NCBI GenBank assembly: GCA_038049695.1
Contig: CP142454.1
Location: 88,558,501 to 88,622,500, forward strand
Direction of reading: 5' to 3'
Origin: Cinnamomum chago
Lineage: Eukaryota > Streptophyta > Magnoliopsida > Laurales > Lauraceae
DNA length: 64,000 bases
Shown one piece after another: positions 34,213-45,453 of the stretch; within the stretch, counting starts at the first letter, position 1, and the number at the start of each line of letters is the position of its first letter. The translations under genes and the position numbers were made by a program. The notes under the pieces were generated by a model that worked only from the letters and a program-made list of their open reading frames with translations, did not search any database and was not told the origin of the DNA.

Positions 34213-35680
34213 GTAGCAAAGACTGAGAGAGAGATAGGTGTACCTGACGGTGACGGACTCCTAGATGGAGGATGATGGGCACAGATGATGGTGATTGGTG
34301 ATGGTGGTTGCGTCTGGGAGTTCTAAGCGCGAGAGACTGAGAGAAGTAGAGATGAAAGGGATCACTGATCAGGGATGGGTCTGCACTACGTGTGTTGATG
34401 GAGGGTGATGATGATTGATGGGGGCCAATGGGCCATGAGGCTGCTGCCTAAGACGATGGGTGGGAGATGTTGGAAAAGGGTTTTGGAAAATGGGGAAAAG
34501 GGTTCTTCTCTCCTCTTCTAGAAAAGGGTTTTGGAAAAGGGGGAAAAGGGTTTTGGAAAAGAGAGACCGGGATAGATGGAGGGACAAAGGGGGAAATGGG
34601 TTTTGGAAAAGGGGCGTTGGATTAGGGGGGGATGGACGTTAGGGCTTGGGGGGTCATTTTAGTCATTTTAAAGGCTTTTTCAAAGCAATACTTGTAAGAG
34701 AGGAATAGGCTCAAGTGCGAATGAAATTGGCGCCACCGCAAATGAAATTGGCGCCTTATTTTGTTGGCCGAGATATTTTCGTCTTCCATAACTTATCCTT
34801 ATTAGTGACGAATTACGTTCGTCGCAAAAATAAACTATATTTTGTGACAAAAATGTTCGTCTCCAATGACCTAAAATAATTCGCACCAACGCAAATGAAA
34901 TTAGCGCTTTATTTTGGTGACCAAATATTTTCATCTTTCATAACTTATCATTAATAGTGACGAATTATGTTCATCACAAAAACAAATTATATTTTGTGAC
35001 AAAAATGTTCGTCTCCAATGAGCTAAAATAATTCGCCCCAAAGCAAATGAAATTGGCGCATTATTTTGGTGACGAAATATGTTCGTCTTCCCTAACTTAT
35101 CCTTATTGGTGACGAATTACGTTCGTCGTAAAAACAAATTATATTTTGTAAAAAAAATGTTCTTCCCCAATTAGCTAAAATAATTCGTGCCAACGCAAAT
35201 GAAATTCACTCCTTATTTTGGTGACCAAATATTTTCGTCTTCCATAACTTATCCTTATTGGTGACGAATTACGTTTGTAGCAAAAATAAATTATATTTTG
35301 CGACAAAAATGTTCGACTCCAATGAGCTAAAATAATTCGCGCCAAAGCAAATGAAATTAGCGCCTTATTTTGGAGACGAAATATGTTCGTCTTCCATAAC
35401 TTATCCTTATTGGTGACGAAGTACGTTCGTTGCAAAAAAAATATATTATATTTTGTGACAAAAATGTTCGTCTCCAATGAGCTAAAATAATTGGCGCCAA
35501 CGCAAATGAAGTTGGCGCCTTATTTTTGCAGACGAAATTTTGTTTTCGCCTCCTATACTTTTGAAAAAAATGAAAACAAATGACAAAATTTATATTTCGT
35601 CCTCTTTGGGTGTTCTTTTAAGACAAAAAAAAAAAATTCGTCGTCAAATTTCGTCACAACAGCCTAGATTTCTTGTAGTG
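34213..35680. repeat. Right arm of the 7.1-kb CACTA element
   Basis: 34450-34650 repeats 'gggttttggaaaa' words. 34700-35670 consists of about five imperfect tandem units of roughly 175 bp containing 'aacttatccttattggtgac' and 'aaaatgttcgtctccaatga'. The counterpart is 22099-23097 in inverted orientation. Confidence 0.85.
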
Positions 35681-35790
35681 AAGGTTGATTCTCCCATGTC
35701 TTTCATATCAAAATTATTCTTAAGATTTTCCTTGGTTTCATGAATTATACCAAGGTCATTACTAGCTAGCAAAATATCATCGACATACAA
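35681..35790 (-). pseudogene. Copia RT fragment beginning inside the YVDD motif
   Basis: Minus translation is VDDILLASNDLG, then HETKENLKNNFDMKDMG. It continues leftwards into 28540 after removal of the CACTA element and rightwards into 37068 after removal of the fold-back element, whose insertion point falls in the Tyr-Val codons of the RT active site. Confidence 0.88.
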
Positions 35791-37067
35791 TGTCACGTCC
35801 CCCGAACCCAATTAGAGAACAAACAGGATCCGGGAAGTGAAATTTAGGGCTGATTAAAAATTTTGCCCTTTAGGCCCAATGATCGTAAGTCCGCTGTGAG
35901 GATAATGTATTTCAAACCTCAAGTAATGTAAAACTGCGAAATTCATACAATTTGAGGCATATTAAATTTCAAAGCAATGAATAACAAATCTCTTTAATAG
36001 TTAAAGTTGCACAAGGAATTAAATAAAACTTAAATAAGGAAATTAATTTATTAAATGATAGTAAAGTGGTGTTAACACGAGGAAATCAAGACAAGCAAGT
36101 CTGGGCATGTTCATAGCCAACTGCAGTTTGGGGTATTATTGATGGGCCGGTTACTCGGACATCGGGGTGGGCAGTCGGCTTTGGACGGCATCCATGGCGT
36201 TGAATAGTTGGGAGCGGGCTTGGACCGTGCTACTATTCTCAGGACCGAGAGCTTGGATCCCTCTGGAGCCGGACTTTGGTATCAGTAGTCCGGGTAGGAT
36301 TGTTACTGGTACCGCGAGAGGTGACTTGGACATCCTCGGAGTCTCCTTCTTGATTCTTGCATTGCATTGTTTGGACAGTAGTTATTGCTAGTATGTTAGG
36401 ATTTCCTATTATTGTTTCTGGTTATTTATTCATACTTTATGCCTAACTTCGATTCCTTGTATTCTCTTGATTATCATGCCTGTCATTACTCTTATACTTG
36501 ACGCATGTCATGATTATTTATATCTTGCTTATCTATTGCTCAACATGTCGTTGACTCTGTTCCCTGGTGTGCAGACACTTCAGGTGAGTACTACTATGAG
36601 GAGCATGCAGGTGAGGAGATCCTCCGGCTGAGGAGGAACGAGAGTGGCGTGCAGATGACGTAGAGTAGCGTCATCGTACCTGGCACGAGAGAGATTCATT
36701 GGGACCTCATTAGATTCTTTATTCTTTATCATCTCTCATTGAACCTTTCACACTATTGACTTCTTTATTGTTTTAAATGGCCTTGATTAGTGGGATGGCC
36801 ATTGTAATAAATTAATTTCCTTGTTTAAGTTTTATTTAATTCCTTGTGCAACTTTAACTATTAATGAGATTTGTTATTCATTGCTTTGAAATTTAATATG
36901 CCTCAAATTGTATGAATTCCGCAGTTTTACATTACTTGAGGTTTGAAATACATTATCCTCACAGCGGACTTACGATCCTTAGGCCTAAAGGGCAAAAATT
37001 TTAATCAGCCCTAAATTTCACTCCCCGGATCCGGTTTGTTCTCTAATCGAGTTCGGGGGACGTGACA
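35791..37067. mobile_element. Fold-back element with about 270-bp inverted ends, TSD TACAA
   Basis: Both ends read inwards TGTCACGTCCCCCGAAC and remain nearly identical for about 270 bp (35791-36060 versus 37067-36798). TACAA flanks at 35786-35790 and 37068-37072. The 0.7-kb middle has no credible gene. The terminal sequence resembles the TG...ACGCCCC starts of the long LTRs here, so it could be two LTR ends joined head-to-head rather than a DNA transposon; the 5-bp duplication fits integrase insertion. Confidence 0.85.
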
Positions 37068-38803
37068 TACAATATCAATATTATAAACTTGCTCCCACTA
37101 ACCTTGAGGTAGATGCAATGGTCTACTGGATTTTCGGAGAAATCGAATGATGTGATAATGTGGTTAAATTTAAGATACCACTACCTGGAAGCTTGTTTCA
37201 AACCATTTATCAATTTCTTTAATTTGCAAGCTAATTTATTGGTATTCCCTTTTATGAATCCTTCCAGGTTGTACCATGTATACATCTTCTTCTAAATTTC
37301 CATTTAGAAACGTTGTCTTAACATCCATTTGATGTAGCTCTAAATTGAAATGAACTACAAAATCCATAATTATCCTAAATGAATCATTTTTAGACATCGA
37401 AGAGTAAGTCTCATTATAGTCAACTCCCTCTCTTTGAGTAAAACATTTGGCCATGAGCCGAGCTTTAAATCATTCTACCTTTCCTTTTGAGTTCCTTTTG
37501 GTCTTAACTACTCATTTACAACCTACGGCCTTAGAACCCTTGGGAAGTTCGATTATATGTCAAACCTCATTAGTGCCCATTGATTTTAACTCTTTTTTCA
37601 TAGCATCCATCCATTTATCAGAATTCACATTTTCTATGGCTTCTTTGAACGTTCTAGGATCATCTTTGATCCTAATATCGGCTTCATCTAAATATACAAC
37701 ATAATCGTCCGAAATGGCAGGTCTTCTTATTCGAGTTGACCTCCTTAATTCCGGATCATTAGGAAGTGGATTATCATCATGTTCTAGGAATAGATCATTA
37801 ATGGGCTAACCAATATTATGTTCAACTTTATCATTTTGTGGTTGTTGTATCTCTTGATGACCATTGATGATATCAAGTGGAACAAACTCAGTTTGTGTCT
37901 CAGGTAATTCAATATTTTCCCTAATTTCTTTATAAATTATATCTCTTTCTTGAGCACTCCCACTATTCTCATGATTCTCCAGAAATTTTGCATTTCCCGA
38001 TTCTACAATCCTAGTAATATGATTAGGACAATAAAACCTATACCCTTTAGACCTCTCAAGATAAACAACAAAATATCCACTAATAGTTTTAGGGTCTAAC
38101 TTTCTTTCACGTGGGTTATAAATTCTCACTTCAGATTGGCAACCCTAGACATGAAAATGGTTTAGGTTGGGTTTCCTTCCGGTCCAAAACTCAAATGGTG
38201 TTTTTAGCACCGCTTTACTAGGGATACGATTTATTATGTATTTCGTCATCATAAGTGCTTCACCCCACATTGATTTGGGTTGGTATTACTTACCATACTC
38301 TTAACCATATCCATAAGCGTCCTATTTATTCTCTCAACAACATCATCTGCTGAGGTGTTCCATGCATTGTGTATTGGGCCACAATACCCTCCTTTTCTAG
38401 AAATTTAGCAAATGGGCTTGGGCTACGACTCAATTCAGTATTCCTTCTATAATACTCACCACATCTATCAGATCTCACTACTTTGATTTTTTTCTCTAAT
38501 TGGTTTTCTACTTCTGCTTTAAATATCTTAAAGACATCTAAAGCATCAGATTTCTCTTTGATCAAATAAACACAATCAAAACTTTTTATGGCACCTTTCT
38601 TGTTTGTATTTGACTGTTTTCCCTTGATACAATCTATACAAACACCATAATCATTGAAATCAAGATTATGTAATAATCCATCTTTCATTAATCTAAGCAT
38701 TCTCTCTTTTGAGATATGCCCTAGTCTTTTATGCCAGAACATAGAGGAGTTCTCTTTTATTGCATCTCTCTTAGTGTCAATGCTCAATCACAACTAATGT
38801 GTG
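37068..38803 (-). pseudogene. Copia integrase and RT N-terminal half, 24.6-kb element
   Basis: Integrase zinc-binding part at 38326-38787: WHKRLGHISKERM and CIDCIKGKQ. The core is deleted between KSF and DCVYLIKEKSD, removing the first catalytic Asp, while VRSDRCGEYY keeps the second. 37806-38129 is the linker before RT. 37236-37454 has AKCFTQREGVDYNET and MDVKTTFLNGNLEEDVYMVQ. Translation then continues to ILILY at about 37073. Several frameshifts and stops separate the blocks. Confidence 0.88.
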
Positions 38804-38808
38804 GTGTG

Positions 38809-41800
38809 TGTCGCGACCCCGAACCGGATAATCGACCCAATCCTGGATAGGGACTTGAATATTTGATGATTGCGGTGAGTGACACCATTATGTCATTGAA
38901 CATATACTTATTTTGGCCAATACGTACACAAGTCAATAAAACGATGCCACCCGTGTATGTGATTTCCCACAGGTGTCCACGGTGAGGATATCACATCAAC
39001 ATATATTTTCTTTTGTTTAAGTGCAGAAGTGTGTAGCAAATCAACTCTATAACTCATTCTCATCAATAAGACTAATAACACATCAACATAAAACAAAGTA
39101 TATCAAAGTGAGCAATATTCATAAGCATTTTCCCAAAAGTGAAGTTAGTGTTTATACAAAAGATCGGTTAATTAACATTTCCCAAAAATAAAGGCCAGTA
39201 CAACCAAATAGTTCCCCAAAAGAATATGTTATCCACAATCCCCAAAAGTGTATCGTATCTCGAGGCAACCAAATGTCTAAGCGACATCATCAGCATGCCA
39301 TTCAACTAAGCGTTGCGGTTCTCCGACCGTCTTCTCAAGTTCCGCCTCGGGGTAACCAACGTCTGGACCTAAGTACCAAAGAGTGGGTCAAATACAACAG
39401 TCTGGCAGGTGGGTGAAGAGATAAAACAATACAATGATAAATGAATTTACCTTGGAAAACATTTAAACCTGTTTAAACAATAATTTCCATGAAAGAAGTA
39501 AATCATTTATTCAAAAACATATATACAATGTAAAAGCATGTAAGTGTACCAAAGAACGGGAAACAAGTAAGATGGCAACCACATGAAGCTAAGTCCTTTA
39601 TCACCGAAGTAACAAGAGCATATCGAGACGTTGATCTTTGTCACACGAAGTAAAGAGCTTCAACGAAATATACATATACATATAACTATACGGGACGGGA
39701 CCACTGTAGCGAGCCGAGCATCGGGAACCATAGTGGTGAGCCGGGTATCGGGAACCACGGTAGCAAGTATCGGGACGGGACCACGGTAATAAACCAGGTA
39801 TTGGGATCCAAAATGCAGCTTACGGGACGGGAGGGGGGTCTCCAAGTCGGTGGATCAAACTGACAAGGTCATCCATTCTTGGTGGTGCCAACTCATAGGT
39901 CACATAATAGAAATCGGGACATATATAAAATACATATGATGCAAATATATAAACGGGCAGGACGAGGTGCTCAAAGGCACAAATGTTACTTCAATATCGG
40001 GTAATGCACATCAGGGCTAGCAAAATGCTACAATTGTAATCTCAATATTTTCGAGAATGACAAATCATAAATCATGAATTTCGGGAGCACATAACAAAAT
40101 TCAGGAACAATGAAATGCAATTGAACTTTCGAAATTTCGGGACAAGTATCAGGATTCAAGAATTGTTCAAGGTGAATAGGGGTCCAGTATGTCAATTCAA
40201 TATAAACTTGATACTCCTTGAGTTTTGGAGACATTCGGGCTCCTTATACACCTTGGTAATTTCAAAACTTCGATGAATCTTCGTGGTGGGATTTCTTTCT
40301 CAAACGGGCTTCCTATATTGTATATAAATTTTCTCACTACAATAGGGCTTCCAACCAACCTATCCCAAGCATTTAAACATTTCATTCTTGCTCCTAACAT
40401 AGCCCCAGGTGAACATGTACACGTCGCTCGAGCGGACGATGAAGTTCACTCGAGTGAAGTGGTCTCTGGAAAGGTTTGCTCGAGCGAACCTGTCTAGTTC
40501 AAGTTGGCTTAAGCAAAGTATCAGTTCGTTTAAGCTAACCACTCTCTGTGAGGGGTTCTAGGCGGGTTCGCTTAAGGGTTCGCTCGAGCAAACTGTCATC
40601 TGGATGGGTTCACTCGAGCGAACTGTCCAGGAACTGATTTCGGAGATAGTTCAGCTCCTTCCTTTTTCTCTTCTTACAAACCCCTTTGAGCCTCATTTCT
40701 TCATCAAATTGAGAGGCTCAAAACCTCCTTCAACCCCCATTTAAAATACCATCAAATCTTCCACAAACAACCATTCATTCACTTCCTTCTCAACCATATC
40801 CAACCACAAAAGAGAAGAGAAAATCCACCAACCATAAAGATTCATTTGTACTATAAACAAGAACTAAATAAAAGACTATGAATGCCAATATTTCCAAAAG
40901 TTAAACAAACCAGTAAGACTCATTCATGAGCATTTATTTCAAACCAATGCAAGACAAGAATAATTAGTAAAGTCATCAACATTTCTCATAAAAACTATTT
41001 CATGCTCAAAATATCTATTCATCCACTTGCCTTAGGTCCAAGCTAGCAACTCAAGTTATTAACCACACTCTTCTCAAGGATAACCTACAACACATCAAAA
41101 CCCCAAAAAGCAAACCCTAAAAGGGTCAAAACAAAGAACAAGAAGAAGAAAGCTTGTAATAGTAGAGATGGAGTTTCTCCAAGGCTATAAGAGCACAAAT
41201 CTAAGAGATTGAAGGAGAAGCTTACTTGTAGAGTCTTCAAATGGACAAGAATGGTTCAAGGAAGATCTTGAAGTAGGTGGTTTCCTCCACAAATGGCATC
41301 AAGAGAGAGCCTCCAAGATAAGGAAGAAGAAGATGACTTCCATTGTTCTTTTGGCAAGAGATTGGTAATGGATTGGGAGATGGAAGAGCAAGGAGAAGAA
41401 GAAAAAGGAACCCTAGCTTGGGCTTGACTTTTGATCGAGCTGGAAAAGAAGAAGGGGAAAACGGGAATGGGCTCTCCTTTTATAACAAGTGGAGATGGGC
41501 TCCACCACTAGTAATCCTTGTCGGGCTAAAACATGTTTTTCGGGACCTCGGATGAGTTCAACGAAGAAGGGAAAAACGATCGCTGAAATATCTAGTTTCT
41601 AAAAAGTATATATTTCAAGGTTTTCAGGAATATCAGACTTTGTGTCCAAATTTGGTATAAAAAGATTCTTTTACCCTCAATGTTGGGAAGTTCGGGTTTC
41701 GGGGTTTCGAATGGGGACCAGATCAACATGAAAGTTGTAGAAAATAACGAAATGAGTCTTAACGGGATTGAAACACGAATTATTGAAACTTCGAGTAAAC

Positions 41801-41991
41801 CCTCAAGTACACGTAAAGTCACAAAAAGAAATCCCCAAAGGGTCCCACTAATTACAAAGGCACTCAAAACTCCCCAGAGTTATATCTTAAGCTATTCTAT
41901 TCCCAACTTAACCAAAATCCACTAATCACGCTTAAAGTTAACAAGTGACTTAATTAACGCTAATCGAGGTCACTCGGGTCGGGGTCTTATA
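38809..41991 (+). mobile_element. Long solo LTR (TGTCGCGACCCCG), 3183 bp, TSD GTGTG
   Basis: It starts TGTCGCGACCCCGAACCGG, ends GGGGTCTTATA, and is flanked by GTGTG at 38804-38808 and 41992-41996. It splits the Gag-pre-integrase part of the Copia polyprotein. No gene was found; open frames inside are short and unmatched. It contains a cluster of imperfect CTCGAG-centred palindromes at 40425-40635 and cgggaaccac-type repeats at 39690-39800. Confidence 0.82.
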
Positions 41992-41996
41992 GTGTG

Positions 41997-43219
41997 TGCA
42001 ATGATTGTTCATCCATAGAATTTAACAGTAATGTATACAATTCACCACATAAATAACCATTCCCAATTAAACATTCATTTCTAGAAATTCTCATAAAGTT
42101 TTGTCCAAAAATAAATTCAAACCCTTCATGAACCAACTTTGAAATAGAAATTAAATTTCTAGAAATCACAAGAACAAGGAAAACATTATGGAGGTCCAAA
42201 ATAAATCCGTTGTCCTACACCAGTCTGTAAGTGTTTATTGCTTCGACTTGTGATTCCTTTTGATTTCCCAAGGCAATAGTCTTTTCTCCATTATTTGGTT
42301 TCCAGTTTAAAAGGAATCCCTACACACAACTAGTTACATGAATGGTTGCACTAGAGTCAACCGACCAAGAACTTGGTGGAACATCGTTTAAATTGGTTTC
42401 ATGACATAGTAGAGATAAACTTGTACTTCTCTTTTCAAACCAATCTTTCCGCTTTAAGCAATCCTTTTTGAAGTGGCCGTTCTTTCCACACAAGAAGCAA
42501 TTCTTCTGACCCAGTTTTTCCTTCTTTTCTAATTTTGCAATTTGAACATTTGGCCTTTTCTTGTTCTTTTCCTTTTCCCTTAGACTTGTTATGAGAGAAG
42601 AAGTTTACCATCAGTTGCCCCTCAGCCTTAAGCCTCCTCTCTTCTTAATCACATCTAGCTAGCAATTAATTCTTTTATAGTCTTAAGGTATTAGGTTTTG
42701 ATTGTAGGCAACCTTAAATGAGCCAAAAGAGGAAGGGAGAGAGTCCAAAATGAATTATATCAAGTATTTTTCTGATACACTCATATCTACTTGTTCCAAT
42801 TTTGAAACAATATTTTTTCATTGATAAAATATGTTCTCTCACTTCCAAAGTCCTATCATATTTCAAGCTTGATAGGCGACTTATTAGTGATGCCCCTATA
42901 GCCTTGTCAGTTACCTTGAACTGCTCCTTTACAGTATCTAAGAGATCCTTTGCATTTTTTATTGCTCCAAGGGACCCCCTAATACCTCTTGAAATAGAGT
43001 TCGAGATAATCTTGGTTCCACCTTGTTAGCCTTGGTCCATTTCTCAAATTTTGCATTTTCATCACTAGATGCTTCATTTGTGGGAGGCAGGGGTTTAGCC
43101 TCATCAAACACTATATCGAAGTCCAGGAAGGTTATGGCTATCATTAGCATGTCCATCCATTCTAAAAAATTTGACTCATCTAAGGTAGGAATGGTCCCTA
43201 ATGTAGAAAGTGCTGCCAT
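41997..43219 (-). pseudogene. Copia Gag to Gag-pre-integrase region, 24.6-kb element
   Basis: The start MAALSTLGTIPTLDESNF at 43219 resembles Copia Gag N-termini (TLDGSNFLEW). Continuing frames give a DUF4219/UBN2-type Gag. Next is a CCHC zinc knuckle, CFLCGKNGHFKKDC, at about 42463-42504, then protease-like SWSVDSSATIHVT and the region NVFLVLVISRNLISISKL (41987-42199). Stops and frameshifts are frequent, so it is not translatable as one protein. Confidence 0.88.
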
Positions 43220-43704
43220 TGACTTAGTTACTGAAAATAAACAATAATATCCACAAGTTACAATCTATTCTTGATCATGCAATAACCATAAAAGTAAAAG
43301 TAATTATACATCATTGTAAATCTGCCTTTGGGTATGAAAACAACATGCATAATAATCACTTTTCTTTAATTAAGAAGACTACATTAATAATATGATTCGA
43401 TTAAGAGGACTATTCCTTTGGGCATAAATCATTCTTAATTACATCACTTTACCAACAATTTCTTATTCCGATTTCTATTCCATGAAGATTGAACATTTGG
43501 GCCTCTCCTCATATCTATTATGAAATCTCAATTTAGTGTTATATATTATAATCACACAAATAATGGTGACGTACCCTTAGTTCAATCTAGGAATCGAACA
43601 ATTCTTCATAACTTAGTTGCTTTGGCAACTATCAAATCAATCCAAATCATTCATTTCTAATTATAATAACAACACTTTCACCATGACATATCCTTAATTG
43701 GAAT

Positions 43705-43909
43705 CACTACACCAAAAATCGGAAATTGGAACGGAAAAGCGTTCCTAATCCTTCCGTTCCTAATCCGTTAAAGTGTTCCAATTTCCGTTCCAATTTGGTA
43801 CCAACCGTTCCTAATCCAAATTGGAACGGAAATTGGAACACTTTAACGGATTAGGAACGGAAGGATTAGGAACGCTTTTCCGTTCCAATTTCCGATTTTT
43901 GGTGTAGTG
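43705..43909. mobile_element. CACTA-like palindromic MITE, 205 bp, TSD AAT
   Basis: Ends are CACTACACCAAAAATCGG and its exact complement, flanked by AAT (43702-43704, 43910-43912). The element is a near-perfect palindrome throughout (ggaacggaaattggaacac repeated inverted) and could fold into one long hairpin. It has no coding. Confidence 0.93.
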
Positions 43910-43912
43910 AAT

Positions 43913-44971
43913 CTTTGTTTTCTCTAATGATCCAAGGTGACATAAATAACAACATAACAACACGTAATTAGCTAAGTTACAAGCTATTGTACACTTTGAT
44001 TGCATAAAATAAATCATTCATAATGTGGAAATAAACTTTATGACTTATTTTAACATTTAAAAGAAAATACCAAAATACTAGAGACACTCCATACTTGATC
44101 CAAACTATTCAGATTAAAGATCTTATTAATAAGAATTCATAGGAAAAAAACGGATCGAAATTCCAAGTTCTCTTGAGTCCGATATGATCAAAGCAAATTC
44201 TGGATCACTCATTTTGACCAATATAATCAATACTAATAATTGGGTCAGTTTTGGAACTCATTTGGGCTAATTAACCATACCAATAAACACCATTTAATAA
44301 GTAGAGCATTCTGAAAATTTTCTTCCAAAACTATACTAGGCACGAGGGGGTCCTTAATGGGTCAAGCCCGACCCAAAACTAGATCCGGCCCACGGTCAGT
44401 TGGCCAGATTGGGCTAGAGCAGGTCAGGTCCGGCCCAACAAAACTCTTCTAAACGATGAAGGCGTTGCTGGTTCTGCCAGTACACTGGCAGATGTAGCGA
44501 TGCACAGTGCGACGGACTGTGCATTGTCCGCCTGCCTCTCGATCATCATCATTTTTTTTATTTTATTTTTTTAAACTTTTATAATATAATAACAAATCAT
44601 TAACAGTGATTAATACAACCTTCATTATCATTCTTTCATGCCCAAAAATAAATTGACAGTAATAATAAAAAATGATGACAATAAACATATATAGATATTC
44701 CAACCTCTATAATTTCTTAAACCAAGAAAATATAGATAAATAGAATATAATCCTTTATTCTCATCTCTTCCAGATTGGGTTGGGCATCATAATACTCAAT
44801 TTGTGAGTCTCTTCTTTCCAATAAAATGGAATCCCTTTTATCAAATACCAAAAACTTCTTTCATTTGGTCATTTGGTTTGATTTCTGAGGAAAACCGGCC
44901 GGAAAGCTCCAAAATCTCATAATATGTAAACAAAACTTAAAACGATCATTTGGCTATATCCAAAGATGTCT
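43913..44971. other. Copia 5' leader, untranslated region
   Basis: This is AT-rich DNA between the Gag start and the 5' LTR of the 24.6-kb element. A GC-rich island at 44340-44540 contains ccggcccaac-type words. No gene was recognised. Confidence 0.6.
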
Positions 44972-44982
44972 CTGATATCACA

Positions 44983-45448
44983 TGTTAGCTTAAAATCCCT
45001 CAATCCAGAGGATGATCTCCTTGGGTCTAATCCAAATGACATGATGAAGTAAACATAAATAATGTGCGAATGGGAAGGAGCTTACCTGACTCCATAGCTC
45101 TTTCTTGAAGGTAACAGAAGCTCATTGAAATGACAGAGTCTTGAAACTCACGTGGGGTTTACAACTCCTTTGCCCTTGCTATTATTTCTTGCTTAGTAAT
45201 GGAAGCCAAGAAACTATTAACCAAAGGAGTTACCCATGGAGTTCTTTTATAGGAGATTCCTACCTATCAAGGAATCATTAACCCCCAACTATCACCTAAC
45301 GGCCTAACCATTTAATCTCAGCCCATTATTAGTTTGTTGACAAGTGAGCTCAAAATAACTAGGTCTCTTAAATATGCAGACAAGTGGGTATGATTAAAAA
45401 TCCTTAACAAGCTTGTGGTCATGTGGGCCACACCCATTTAATCCAACA
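44983..45448 (-). repeat. 5' LTR of the 24.6-kb Copia element
   Basis: This is 466 bp and pairs with 20880-21336, differing by scattered substitutions and small indels. The tRNA-Met-like primer-binding site (minus TGATATCAGAG) is at about 44972-44982. Confidence 0.95.
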
Positions 45449-45453
45449 TAAGT

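Larger units (their letters stand above)
28541..35680. mobile_element. CACTA transposon, 7.1 kb, TSD AAG, non-autonomous
   Basis: Ends are CACTACAAGAAATTTGG and the complement of CACTACAAGAAATCTAGG, flanked by AAG (28538-28540, 35681-35683). It interrupts the Copia RT frame: codons resume seamlessly across the insertion. Subterminal TTCGTCAC-type repeats lie at 28560-28920 and 34700-35670. No transposase is present. The middle is occupied by nested LTR elements (28926-34212), so the original element was only about 1.9 kb. Confidence 0.92.
20880..45448 (-). mobile_element. Copia LTR retrotransposon, 24.6 kb because of nested insertions, TSD TAAGT
   Basis: Near-identical LTRs at 20880-21336 and 44983-45448 are bounded by TG/CA and by perfect TAAGT duplications (20875-20879, 45449-45453). 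The paralogous empty site upstream of GLR-A is at about 9366-9372 (caccaagtttcttctcc). The PBS beside the right LTR (minus: TGATATCAGAG) and the polypurine tract beside the left LTR (minus: AAGTGGGAGAA) set minus polarity. Gag, integrase, RT and RNase H fragments occur in the correct order from right to left, interrupted by at least five insertions listed separately. The element is dead: it has frameshifts, stops and deletions. Confidence 0.95.

Noticed and set aside
22099-35680. A single 13.6-kb CACTA element from 22099 to 35680
   Set aside because: The left end has no matching TSD and Copia RT continues between 28309 and 28540; the AAG duplication and seamless RT frame place the left terminus at 28541.
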